Notes: generated from the letters alone by a model not told the origin. Shown: positions 1-5,718, counted from the stretch's first letter. The stretch: 5,862 nt of DNA from an uncultured Eubacterium sp. (GCA_948468465.1 CAOKJJ010000249.1:1-5862); one strand, 5' to 3'. Made by a program: numbers and translations.

Positions 1-2
1 CT

Positions 3-347
3 TTCAGCAATGCTTTAAAATCTGCTGCAACCAGTTATGTAGAAATGCCAAGACAGGAACAGGAGAGAAATCATTATAATGATTTGATTCTAATTAGCCT
101 GGACAGACTGCGCGCGAAAAACGCGGCAAGAAAACCGTCCTATTGGAAAACGATTGAAAGTGTGGCTTCTTATAACCGTGTGTCGAAGTCGCGGGTTAAA
201 ACGGCGTTAGATGGCATGATCAGTCAGAAGTATATCGAAGTTACTACCAAAAAGACCGGAAGAAATCATGAATATACGCAGCAACTTTTAGAAGTAGATT
301 GGACACAGCTGCAGGAAGACGGACTATGGCAGTCAGTGGCCAGATAA
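3..347 (+). CDS. 3' end of a gene with a winged-helix-like C-terminus (5' partial)
   Basis: The reading frame is open from the first complete codon at position 3 to the TAA at 345-347. The first ATG in frame (45) has no Shine-Dalgarno sequence in front of it, and the residues before it (FSNALKSAATSYVE) read like normal protein. The gene therefore most likely starts left of the window, and 45 is an internal methionine. The visible part is basic and mainly helical. From about PSYWKTIESVASYNRVSKSR to the QKYIEVTTKKTGR stretch it has the pattern of a winged helix: a helix, a recognition helix with Ser/Lys/Arg residues, then a beta hairpin or wing. A DNA-binding role is inferred from that pattern only. 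I do not recognise the family. If the ATG at 45 were used, the product would be 100 residues. Confidence 0.55.
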   Translation, partial: FSNALKSAATSYVEMPRQEQERNHYNDLILISLDRLRAKNAARKPSYWKTIESVASYNRVSKSRVKTALDGMISQKYIEVTTKKTGRNHEYTQQLLEVDWTQLQEDGLWQSVAR

Positions 348-369
348 AAAGCTTTAAAAATTACGAAGC

Positions 370-403
370 ACTTCTGAAAATGATGGATCAATATTTCAGA
401 AGT
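370..403. repeat. Perfect 10-bp inverted repeat downstream of the first gene
   Basis: ACTTCTGAAA (370-379) and TTTCAGAAGT (394-403) are exact reverse complements separated by 14 bases. The repeat lies 23 bases after the stop of the first gene. It has no following T-run, so it is not a standard intrinsic terminator. It could be an mRNA 3'-end hairpin, an operator, or part of an element boundary; nothing in the window decides between these. Confidence 0.5.
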
Positions 404-413
404 CGGAGAAAAA

Positions 414-442
414 TTGACAGGTAAGCAGGATTAAAATAAAAC
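414..442 (+). promoter_or_regulatory. Weak candidate promoter in the gap before the ATP-grasp pair
   Basis: A perfect -35 hexamer TTGACA (414-419) is followed after 17 bases by TAAAAC (437-442), which matches the -10 consensus at four of six positions. Transcription would start near 449 and would meet the terminator at 491-540 after roughly 90 bases. It could therefore make a short RNA or an attenuated leader for the genes that follow. The -10 is poor, so this is tentative. Confidence 0.25.
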
Positions 443-490
443 ACTGAACAGATACATCATATAACAAGTGGATCATTTATTATAAAATAG

Positions 491-540
491 AAAAGGGCTG
501 TCGGGAAAGAAGAACATTACTTCCCGGCAGACCTTTTTTT
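491..540 (+). terminator. Rho-independent terminator before the ATP-grasp operon
   Basis: The arm GGGCTGTCGGGAA (495-507) pairs with TTCCCGGCAGACC (521-533), with one mismatch and one G-U pair, around a 13-base loop. A seven-base T-run (534-540) follows, and the A-run at 491-494 extends the stem into the T-run. It closes whatever is transcribed from the left (the first gene, or a short RNA started at the candidate promoter 414-442). It isolates the ATP-grasp genes unless read-through is used as control. Confidence 0.85.
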
Positions 541-621
541 AAGGGCGGCGGGACAAACGATATCTCAATATAGGTTAAGGAACTGCCGTTCGGACATACT
601 TTATCGGGGAGGACTTGTAAG

Positions 622-1515
622 ATGGAAATGGTTTATGCCTGGCTCGTAGTGAATGGATTTATAGAATCAGAAAAATTCAGGCAGATTTTTGCCTGGCTCG
701 TGGAAGCCGCTGAGAAACAAGGCTGTATGCTGGAACTGAAAACCAATACGCAGCTGCTGCCGGAACTTGTCATGGGAAAAACAGATTTGCTGTCATCATA
801 CCGAAGGCCGCAGTTTGTCATTTTCTGGGATAAAGATATCCGTCTGGCAAGAATGCTGGAAAAGCTGGGACTGCGTCTGTTTAACAGTGCACAGAGCATT
901 GAAATCTGTGATGATAAGGCACGCACATACCTGGAGCTTCTAGACCAAAAGATTCAGATGCCAAAGACAATCATAGCTCCGAAAACATTTCGGCAGGAAG
1001 GCTATGAAAAACTGGATTTTTTGATGCAGGTGCAACGCCAGCTCGGCTTTCCGATGGTAGTGAAAGAATGTTTCGGATCATTCGGACAGCAGGTATGGCT
1101 TGTCAATGATGAGAAAGAGCTGTCAGAACGCGTACACAGCATAAAAAACCGGCCATTCTTATTTCAGGAATATATAGCTTCCTCAAAGGGGAACGATATC
1201 CGGATCCAGATGGTCGGAAAAAAGGCAGTAGCAGCAATGCATCGTTATCATGCCAGCGATTTTCGCGCCAATATTACAAACGGCGGCAGTATGGAACGTT
1301 ATGAACCAGATGAGGCGCAGCTGCAGTTAGCAAGGAAAGTGATGGAAACGCTGAGACTGGATTTTGCGGGAGTGGATATCTTGTTTGGAAAACAGGGACA
1401 GCCCGTACTGTGTGAAGTAAATTCCAACGCACATTTTGTAAACATATGGAAATGCACAGGCGTGAATACAGCCGACGAGATTATCAGCTATTGCCTGGAC
1501 AGGAGCCGTGGGTAA
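622..1515 (+). CDS. RimK-type ATP-grasp ligase, first of a tandem pair
   Basis: A 297-residue protein of the RimK-like ATP-grasp superfamily, enzymes that use ATP to activate a carboxylate as an acyl phosphate and join it to an amine (or thiol or hydroxyl) acceptor. Residues 1-88 form the N-terminal pre-ATP-grasp domain, starting YAWLVVNG and ending near LFNS. The ATP-grasp fold then shows CDDK (97-99 region), VVK with Lys148, a glycine loop FGSFGQQV (151-158), the nucleotide hinge FQEYI (181-185), NDIRI (191-195), DFRANITNGG (213-222), GVDILF (250-255) and the metal motif EVN (265-267). All the usual ATP and Mg residues appear present, so it should be active. The start is set by GGGGAGG at 606-612, nine bases before ATG 622; a second ATG at 628 is less well placed. 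The next gene begins one base after its stop. Family assignment is firm; the substrate is unknown, and glutamate ligation is only the best-known RimK activity. Confidence 0.88.
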   Translation: MEMVYAWLVVNGFIESEKFRQIFAWLVEAAEKQGCMLELKTNTQLLPELVMGKTDLLSSYRRPQFVIFWDKDIRLARMLEKLGLRLFNSAQSIEICDDKARTYLELLDQKIQMPKTIIAPKTFRQEGYEKLDFLMQVQRQLGFPMVVKECFGSFGQQVWLVNDEKELSERVHSIKNRPFLFQEYIASSKGNDIRIQMVGKKAVAAMHRYHASDFRANITNGGSMERYEPDEAQLQLARKVMETLRLDFAGVDILFGKQGQPVLCEVNSNAHFVNIWKCTGVNTADEIISYCLDRSRG

Positions 1516-1516
1516 A

Positions 1517-2506
1517 ATGAGAGAGAATCGTCAAACAGTATTATCTGTCAAAGAGGTGTTATCTGATAAAGAGGTATTATCTGATAAAAAGACATTTTCT
1601 GATAAAAAGACATTTTCTGATAAAGAGACACTATCTAATGAAGAGGCATTATCTTATGGATGGATTGTTTATGCGAATGGAGACAGCAGTCTGAATTCAT
1701 ATTATATTGACTTGTATCGAAATGCATGTAAAAAGCGGGGGATAACTGTAAAACTGGGAATCTATGATCAAGGCCAAAACCTGCTTTCGAAAGGCTTGTC
1801 ATCCTGCCGGCTCGAAGACGGTTCGTCAGGCATGCCTCAGTTTGTCATAAACAGAACGAGAGATTATCGTTTCGCAGAGTGGCTGGAACAGGCTGGTATC
1901 CGCGTGTTTAACCAGTCTTTTATAACAAAGATCGGCAACGATAAAGCAGAAGCATACCGCTATATGCAGCAGAGAAATATTCCCGTGATGCCGACGCTCT
2001 ATGGCACACAAACACCTCCAAAATGGTATCCGGCAGTCGTTAAGTCTTGTGACGGGCATGGTGGAACAGAAGTTTTTTTCATCCGAAACCAAACGGAATG
2101 GATCCGATGGAAAGAACATCATATCATACAAAACAATCGGACCGCAAAACAGTACGTCATACAGCAGGCGGCCTCATCCGCTGGAAAAGATGTCCGTATC
2201 TATGTAGTGGGCAACAAGATAAAGGCAGTTGTTCTGCGAACCTCCCAGACAGATTTTCGCAGCAATTACTGTCTGGGAGGAACCGCGCAGATGTATGAGC
2301 TTTCCGGCGAAGAGCGTGAACTTGCAGAACGCGTGACAGAAGGGCTTTCGATTGGCATGGCAGGAATTGACTTTGTATTTCACAAGGGTCAGATGATGTT
2401 TAATGAAATCGAGGACGTGGCAGGGGCAAGAGCATTATATTCCCTGACAGACTATGATATTGTGGACGATTATGTGGACTATATCCATAAGAGCTGCGGC
2501 GGCTAA
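1517..2506 (+). CDS. RimK-like ATP-grasp protein with an N-terminal hexapeptide-repeat extension
   Basis: A 329-residue paralogue of the preceding protein. Residues 8-46 are six tandem hexapeptides (consensus VLSDKE/TFSDKK) plus a partial seventh. The folded part begins at YGWIVYANGD (47-56), equivalent to the very start of its neighbour. The ATP-grasp landmarks are NDK (141-143), AVVK with Lys176, the loop DGHGGTEVF (179-187), IQQA (215-218), KDVRI (224-228), DFRSN..LGG (246-255), GIDFVF (283-288) and NEIED (296-300). Two positions differ from the first protein: the hinge has QQ where the neighbour has QE, and the metal motif reads EIE instead of EVN. Activity may be altered. Start choice: AGGAG at 1501-1505 is 11 bases from ATG 1517 but only two from the in-frame GTG at 1508 (332 residues, overlapping the upstream stop), so ATG is preferred. 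There is no methionine between the repeats and the domain, so the repeats must be translated. Translational coupling with the upstream gene is likely. Substrate unknown. Confidence 0.83.
   Translation: MRENRQTVLSVKEVLSDKEVLSDKKTFSDKKTFSDKETLSNEEALSYGWIVYANGDSSLNSYYIDLYRNACKKRGITVKLGIYDQGQNLLSKGLSSCRLEDGSSGMPQFVINRTRDYRFAEWLEQAGIRVFNQSFITKIGNDKAEAYRYMQQRNIPVMPTLYGTQTPPKWYPAVVKSCDGHGGTEVFFIRNQTEWIRWKEHHIIQNNRTAKQYVIQQAASSAGKDVRIYVVGNKIKAVVLRTSQTDFRSNYCLGGTAQMYELSGEERELAERVTEGLSIGMAGIDFVFHKGQMMFNEIEDVAGARALYSLTDYDIVDDYVDYIHKSCGG
1538..1654 (+). repeat. 18-bp in-frame tandem repeat, six and a half units
   Basis: Units start at 1538, 1556, 1574, 1592, 1610 and 1628, with a half unit at 1646-1654. 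They encode VLSVKE, VLSDKE, VLSDKK, TFSDKK, TFSDKE, TLSNEE and ALS. The middle four are nearly identical in DNA: units 4 and 5 differ only by AAG/GAG in the last codon. The outer units are more diverged, which is the usual pattern of slippage or unequal exchange. Units 2 and 3 each contain the 11-base near-palindrome TTATCTGATAA. Because 18 is a multiple of three, gain or loss of units would change protein length without breaking the frame. Confidence 0.93.
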
Positions 2507-2617
2507 AAACAGTTTCATTTCTTTGTAAAAATACAATAAAAAAGGATGTGGTAATGTGGCATTATATACAATGGAACAAAATTATATTTTAGAAGATAAA
2601 TCTAAGGAGATAACAAA

Positions 2618-3178
2618 ATGGATGCTATAAAATTGGATGAATATGAAAAAAACAAGCATACGATAGAAGATATATATGCATTACCAGACGGGCAAAGGGC
2701 AGAACTCATCGATGGCGAATTATATATGATGGCAGCGTCAGGAATACAGCATCAACGCTTAGTTGGATTTTTATATTTTGAGATTTTAAATTATATCAGA
2801 AATAAAAATGGTAATTGCGAACCGTTTGTTGCCCCATTTGCTGTATTTTTAAATGCGGATAACAAAATTTATCTGGAACCGGATATTTCTGTGATTTGTG
2901 ATAAAGATAAACTTACAGAGAAAGGCTGTAAAGGTGCGCCGGATTGGATCATTGAAGTTGTTTCACCGACAAGTCGTCCGATGGATTATTATAGAAAATT
3001 AATGAAATATGGTATAGCCGGAGTTCGAGAATACTGGGTAGTTGACCATGAAAAAAATCATATCATTGTTTATAATTTTGAGCATGATACTGTAGATGAG
3101 TATTCTTTTTCGGAAAAAGTAAAAGCAGGGATATATGAAGATTTAGAGATTGATTTTTCAGAAATAAATATAGGCTGA
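2618..3178 (+). CDS. Uma2 family (DUF820) PD-(D/E)XK nuclease-like protein
   Basis: A 186-residue protein, the usual length for Uma2/DUF820 proteins, which have a restriction-endonuclease-like fold and are widespread in cyanobacteria and Clostridia. Their biological role is not settled. Visible family signatures in order: YTIEDY-like HTIEDIYALPDG (14-25), AELIDGELY (28-36), EPDISVI (87-93), APDWIIEVVSPTS (107-119), then YYRKLMKYGIAGVREYWVVD (124-143). Asp89, Glu113 and Lys127 are candidates for the active-site acidic and basic residues. The start is set by AAGGAGA at 2604-2610, seven bases before ATG 2618. The gene and its flanks are AT-rich compared with the ATP-grasp genes before and the purine gene after, which suggests separate acquisition. 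I see no clear promoter between 2507 and 2617. Family assignment is strong; nuclease activity is inferred from the family. Confidence 0.88.
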   Translation: MDAIKLDEYEKNKHTIEDIYALPDGQRAELIDGELYMMAASGIQHQRLVGFLYFEILNYIRNKNGNCEPFVAPFAVFLNADNKIYLEPDISVICDKDKLTEKGCKGAPDWIIEVVSPTSRPMDYYRKLMKYGIAGVREYWVVDHEKNHIIVYNFEHDTVDEYSFSEKVKAGIYEDLEIDFSEINIG

Positions 3179-3228
3179 TCTTCTTAATTTTAATGAACCC
3201 GATTATGGATGAAACGTTAGAAAATAGA

Positions 3229-3257
3229 TAGACTTTGTATTCTAATTATGCTATATT
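3229..3257 (+). promoter_or_regulatory. Likely promoter for the small genes after Uma2
   Basis: TAGACT (3229-3234, four of six) and TATATT (3252-3257, five of six) are separated by exactly 17 bases in an AT-rich gap. The start would fall near 3264, giving a leader of about 40 bases to the ATG at 3302. A TATAAT lies at 3266-3271 but has no matching -35 at the right distance. The 3179-3301 gap shows nothing else. Confidence 0.45.
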
Positions 3258-3301
3258 AAAAATGATATAATAATTTGCTTTCATAATTGGGAGGTGGTAT
3301 C

Positions 3302-3493
3302 ATGCCTAGCATGTCAGATATTGTAAGAGATTCTGTGGTTGATTTTTCAAGACTGCAAGATTGGATGTTATCAGCAAAAAAGAATAATGATCTTGAAACA
3401 TATGAATTAATGCGTAAACGCTATATTGAATTAAAAGTTATATTAACAACAGCTGGCGTAAATCTTGCAGAACTGGACAAAATCAAAGAGTAA
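3302..3493 (+). CDS. Small unknown helical protein, 63 residues
   Basis: Starts MPSMSDIVRDSVVDFSRL and ends AGVNLAELDKIKE. It is charged, has no signal peptide or membrane segment, and is predicted by eye to be two or three helices. GGAGGTG at 3290-3296 sits five bases before ATG 3302, so this start is preferred over a TTG at 3287 in the same frame, which would place the ribosome site inside the coding sequence. It lies 123 bases after the Uma2 gene, behind its own likely promoter, and 23 bases before another small gene of similar style, so the two small genes probably share a transcript. I do not recognise a named family; nothing in the residues indicates catalysis or DNA binding. A role as a partner protein of the neighbouring genes is possible but unsupported. 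Confidence 0.75.
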   Translation: MPSMSDIVRDSVVDFSRLQDWMLSAKKNNDLETYELMRKRYIELKVILTTAGVNLAELDKIKE

Positions 3494-3516
3494 AGAAGGA
3501 ATAGGAGGATTTATTT

Positions 3517-3681
3517 ATGCCAAATAATGAAAAAGAGTATGATGGATACTTATTTGATCAATTAACTATATTAGAATGATTAGAACGTATTGCAAAGAAA
3601 ACAGAGGATAAAGAAGTAATTGACGAAAGTTCTGTAATAAGAAAAGAAGTAGAACGTAAATTATATCAGCAAGTATGTTAA
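3517..3681 (+). pseudogene. Small unknown gene interrupted by an in-frame TGA
   Basis: A strong ribosome site AGGAGGA (3503-3509) lies seven bases before ATG 3517. The frame reads MPNNEKEYDGYLFDQLTILE, then TGA (3577-3579), then LERIAKKTEDKEVIDESSVI and on to ...KLYQQVC with a TAA at 3679-3681. Without the TGA it would be a 54-residue charged helical protein; the context LE-?-LERI would suit tryptophan (TGG), one transition away. The second half keeps the same codon style with no further damage, so the break is recent, or is a sequencing error, or is read through. It sits 23 bases after the 63-residue gene and 19 before the membrane protein, so it probably belongs to their transcript. Family not recognised. 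Confidence 0.65.
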
Positions 3682-3700
3682 TACGAAGGAGCAGTCATAT

Positions 3701-4354
3701 ATGAATAATCTTTTTAGTTATGACAATGGATTTTTCAGGGCAGTCAATAAAATTGTGGATGGCTTTTGGGCAAGTATTTTATGGTTTGTTTTCAGTTTGC
3801 CGATTGTAACGGCCGGTGCGTCTACGACGGCATTTTATTATACGGTGCATAAGTCTCTGCGCGGAAACAGGGGGTATATATGGAGGAGCTTTTGGAGTTC
3901 CTTTCAATCAAATTTCAAGCAGACAACGAAGATCTGGCTTGTTCAGCTTGTCATATTTGCGTTTTTGTATGCGGATAGCCGGATTATGCTTGCGTATATG
4001 GAACAGGGCTCTCAGTTTGGAGTGTTTTATTATTTTTTCTTTATTCTTATGTTTTTCTGGGCAGTATGGTCTGTTTATACGTTTACGTATTCGGCCAGGT
4101 TTGAAAACGGATTAAAGAGTACGATGAAAAATGCGGCGATTATTGCGCTGGTAAATTTGCCATGGTCAGTTTTAGTGCTGGTTTTGCTGGCAGCCGGTAT
4201 GCTGCTCGTATATTTGTCGCCGATTACCATTACATTTGTGCCGGCTGCAGTGATGTGCCTTTATGACATGTTTTTGGAAAAGATTTTTCGCAAGTATATG
4301 TCCGAAGAGGATTTGAAGAAGGAAGAAGCGCTTGACTGGGGAAATCACATATAA
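3701..4354 (+). CDS. YesL family (DUF624) integral membrane protein
   Basis: A 217-residue hydrophobic protein matching YesL/DUF624 in length and layout: a short cytoplasmic-looking head (NNLFSYDNGFF), a first membrane segment at about 22-45 including the family-like FSLPIVTAGASTTAFYY (31-47), a basic loop with HKSLRGNRGYIWRSFWSSFQ (50-69), then membrane segments at roughly 78-97, 106-130, 145-171 and 174-190, and a charged tail (EKIFRKYMSEEDLKKEEA). YesL-type proteins in Firmicutes often lie beside sugar ABC transporters or carbohydrate regulators, but none is visible here and the molecular role is unknown. AAGGAG at 3686-3691 is nine bases before ATG 3701. It is followed directly by a terminator, so it ends its transcript. 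No separate promoter is apparent in the 19 bases upstream, so it is probably co-transcribed with the small genes before it. Confidence 0.85.
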   Translation: MNNLFSYDNGFFRAVNKIVDGFWASILWFVFSLPIVTAGASTTAFYYTVHKSLRGNRGYIWRSFWSSFQSNFKQTTKIWLVQLVIFAFLYADSRIMLAYMEQGSQFGVFYYFFFILMFFWAVWSVYTFTYSARFENGLKSTMKNAAIIALVNLPWSVLVLVLLAAGMLLVYLSPITITFVPAAVMCLYDMFLEKIFRKYMSEEDLKKEEALDWGNHI

Positions 4355-4359
4355 TTTAG

Positions 4360-4392
4360 AAAAAGCAGCAGAACAGGTATCTGCTGCTTTTT
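4360..4392. terminator. Bidirectional intrinsic terminator between convergent genes
   Basis: GCAGCAGA (4365-4372) pairs perfectly with TCTGCTGC (4380-4387) around a 7-base loop. The stem is flanked by five A on the left and five T on the right, so it has a T-run in both directions. It ends the YesL-family gene (stop at 4354) on the plus strand and the purine gene (stop at 4403) on the minus strand. Confidence 0.92.
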
Positions 4393-4402
4393 GTATGAAA
4401 CT

Positions 4403-5584
4403 TTAATGATGGAACAGACGTATCCCGGTAAATGCCATAACCATATCATGTGCGTTGCATGCATCTATGACATCCTGGTCACGCTTGGAACCGCCTGGCT
4501 GTGCGATATACCTGACACCGCTGCGGTAAGCGCGTTCGATGTTGTCGCTGAATGGGAAAAATGCATCGGAGCCAAGCGTGACATCGGCGTTTTTAGTCAG
4601 CCAGGCGCGCTTTTCTTCCGCGGTAAATACAGGAGGCTTTACCTTGAAGGTATTTGCCCATACATCATCGCCCAGAACGTCCATATAATCATCTCCAATA
4701 TAAAGGTCAATGGCGTTGTCGCGGTCTGCCCGTTTAATGTCATCTAAAAATTGCAGGTTCAGCACCTGAGGCGCCTGACGCAGGAACCAGTTGTCTGCTT
4801 TTGTGCCGGCAAGCCTTGTACAGTGGATCCGCGACTGCTGTCCTGCACCGATGCCGATTGCCTGTCCGCCTTTGACATAACATACGGAATTGGACTGCGT
4901 ATACTTTAATGTAATCATAGCGATGGCAAGATCAATGCGGGCTGCGTCCGGCAGGTCTTTGTTCTCCGTCACAATGTTATGAAAAAAGTCACGGTCGATA
5001 TTTAATTCGTTGCGGCCTTGTTCAAACGTAATGCCGAACACATCTTTTTGCTCAACCGGTGCAGGCACATAAGAAGGGTCGATTTGTATTACATTGTAAG
5101 TACCGCGTTTTTTTGTCTTTAAAATCTCCAGCGCTTCCGGTTCATAACCAGGGGCAATAATGCCGTCAGATACTTCGTGTTTGATAAATTCTGCAGTAGG
5201 GACATCACATGGATCAGAAAGTGCGATAAAATCACCGAAAGAAGACATGCGGTCCGCGCCTCTGGCACGCACATAGGCACTGGCTAGTGGAGAATAGTCA
5301 ATCGCATAGTCGTCCGCCCAGTAAATACGGCGTTCCGTTTCATTTAAAGGAAGACCGACCGCGGCGCCAGCCGGAGATACATGCTTAAAAGAGGTAGCAG
5401 CTGGAAGAGAGGTGGCTTTTTTCAACTCAGACACAAGCTGCCAGCCATTAAAAGCATCCAGAAAATTAATATATCCAGGCTTTCCGTTTAACACCTGAAT
5501 CGGCAGGTCGGAACCATCTTTCATAAAAATTCTGGAAGGCTTCTGATTCGGGTTGCATCCGTATTTCAGTTCAAATTCATTCAT
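4403..5584 (-). CDS. purH: AICAR transformylase (stand-alone PurH transformylase domain)
   Basis: 393 residues that correspond only to the transformylase half of PurH. It transfers the formyl group of 10-formyltetrahydrofolate to AICAR, giving FAICAR in the ninth step of purine synthesis, in the cytosol. The catalytic pair Lys67-His68 lies in SFKHVSPAGAAVG (65-77). Asn232 in KYTQSNSVCYVKGGQAIGIG matches the conserved asparagine. RIHCTRLAG (252-260), DAFFPFSDNIERA (340-352), AQPGGSKRDQDVI (361-373) and FTGIRLFHH (385-393) are further family blocks. The methylglyoxal-synthase-like IMP cyclohydrolase domain of bifunctional PurH (about 520 residues) is absent, and the protein starts cleanly with its own ribosome site (AAGGAGA, 5592-5598, seven bases from the ATG). 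It is therefore a natural stand-alone form, not a truncation. A separate IMP cyclohydrolase must be encoded elsewhere. Assignment of function is firm; purH is used for the activity, not the domain layout. Confidence 0.95.
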   Translation of the reverse strand: MNEFELKYGCNPNQKPSRIFMKDGSDLPIQVLNGKPGYINFLDAFNGWQLVSELKKATSLPAATSFKHVSPAGAAVGLPLNETERRIYWADDYAIDYSPLASAYVRARGADRMSSFGDFIALSDPCDVPTAEFIKHEVSDGIIAPGYEPEALEILKTKKRGTYNVIQIDPSYVPAPVEQKDVFGITFEQGRNELNIDRDFFHNIVTENKDLPDAARIDLAIAMITLKYTQSNSVCYVKGGQAIGIGAGQQSRIHCTRLAGTKADNWFLRQAPQVLNLQFLDDIKRADRDNAIDLYIGDDYMDVLGDDVWANTFKVKPPVFTAEEKRAWLTKNADVTLGSDAFFPFSDNIERAYRSGVRYIAQPGGSKRDQDVIDACNAHDMVMAFTGIRLFHH

Positions 5585-5651
5585 AGTGGATTCTCCTTTT
5601 TGTGTTAGCAGTTATTTATATTGTATAAGGAAACTATTGATGCTGTCTGAA

Positions 5652-5680
5652 ATTATAAAAGAGGTGTGCGGGTTTGTCAA
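5652..5680 (-). promoter_or_regulatory. Full-consensus promoter of the AICAR transformylase gene
   Basis: On the minus strand TTGACA (5680-5675) and TATAAT (5657-5652) are both perfect and separated by exactly 17 bases. Transcription should start near 5645, leaving a leader of about 60 bases before the ATG at 5584. That leader is too short for a purine riboswitch aptamer plus expression platform, and I see no terminator-like hairpin in it. A promoter this strong would need a repressor if purine-regulated; no clear operator stands out. Confidence 0.9.
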
Positions 5681-5718
5681 CAAAAATGAGGGGGAAAGGG
5701 TGCCAGAAAGGACACGCC

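Noticed and set aside
633..926. Minus-strand open frame inside the first ATP-grasp gene
   Set aside because: It is antisense to a gene with clear catalytic motifs, with no ribosome site or recognisable protein.
1538..1654. CRISPR-like or iteron array
   Set aside because: The 18-bp units are directly adjacent with no spacers, are in frame with an ATP-grasp gene and follow codon boundaries, so they are a protein-coding repeat.
1826..2383. Four open frames on both strands inside the second ATP-grasp gene
   Set aside because: All overlap a well-supported coding frame, lack ribosome sites and give low-complexity or unlikely proteins.
3287..3301. TTG start giving a five-residue longer form of the 63-residue protein
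   Set aside because: It would place the strong GGAGGTG site inside the coding sequence; ATG 3302 has that site five bases upstream.
3577..3620. Selenocysteine insertion at the in-frame TGA
   Set aside because: The bases after the TGA are AT-rich and form no visible stem-loop at the distance expected for a bacterial SECIS element, and the protein has no redox motif.
3816..4115. Plus-strand 99-codon frame inside the YesL-family gene
   Set aside because: It is a shifted-frame shadow of a membrane protein gene whose own frame has the family pattern and ribosome site.
4391..4747. Plus-strand open frame of 118 codons
   Set aside because: It lies within and antisense to the AICAR transformylase, has no ribosome site, starts inside the terminator T-run, and its protein resembles no family.
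5585..5651. Purine riboswitch in the leader of the transformylase gene
   Set aside because: The leader is about 60 bases and AT-rich, lacks the conserved three-way-junction pattern and has no terminator hairpin.
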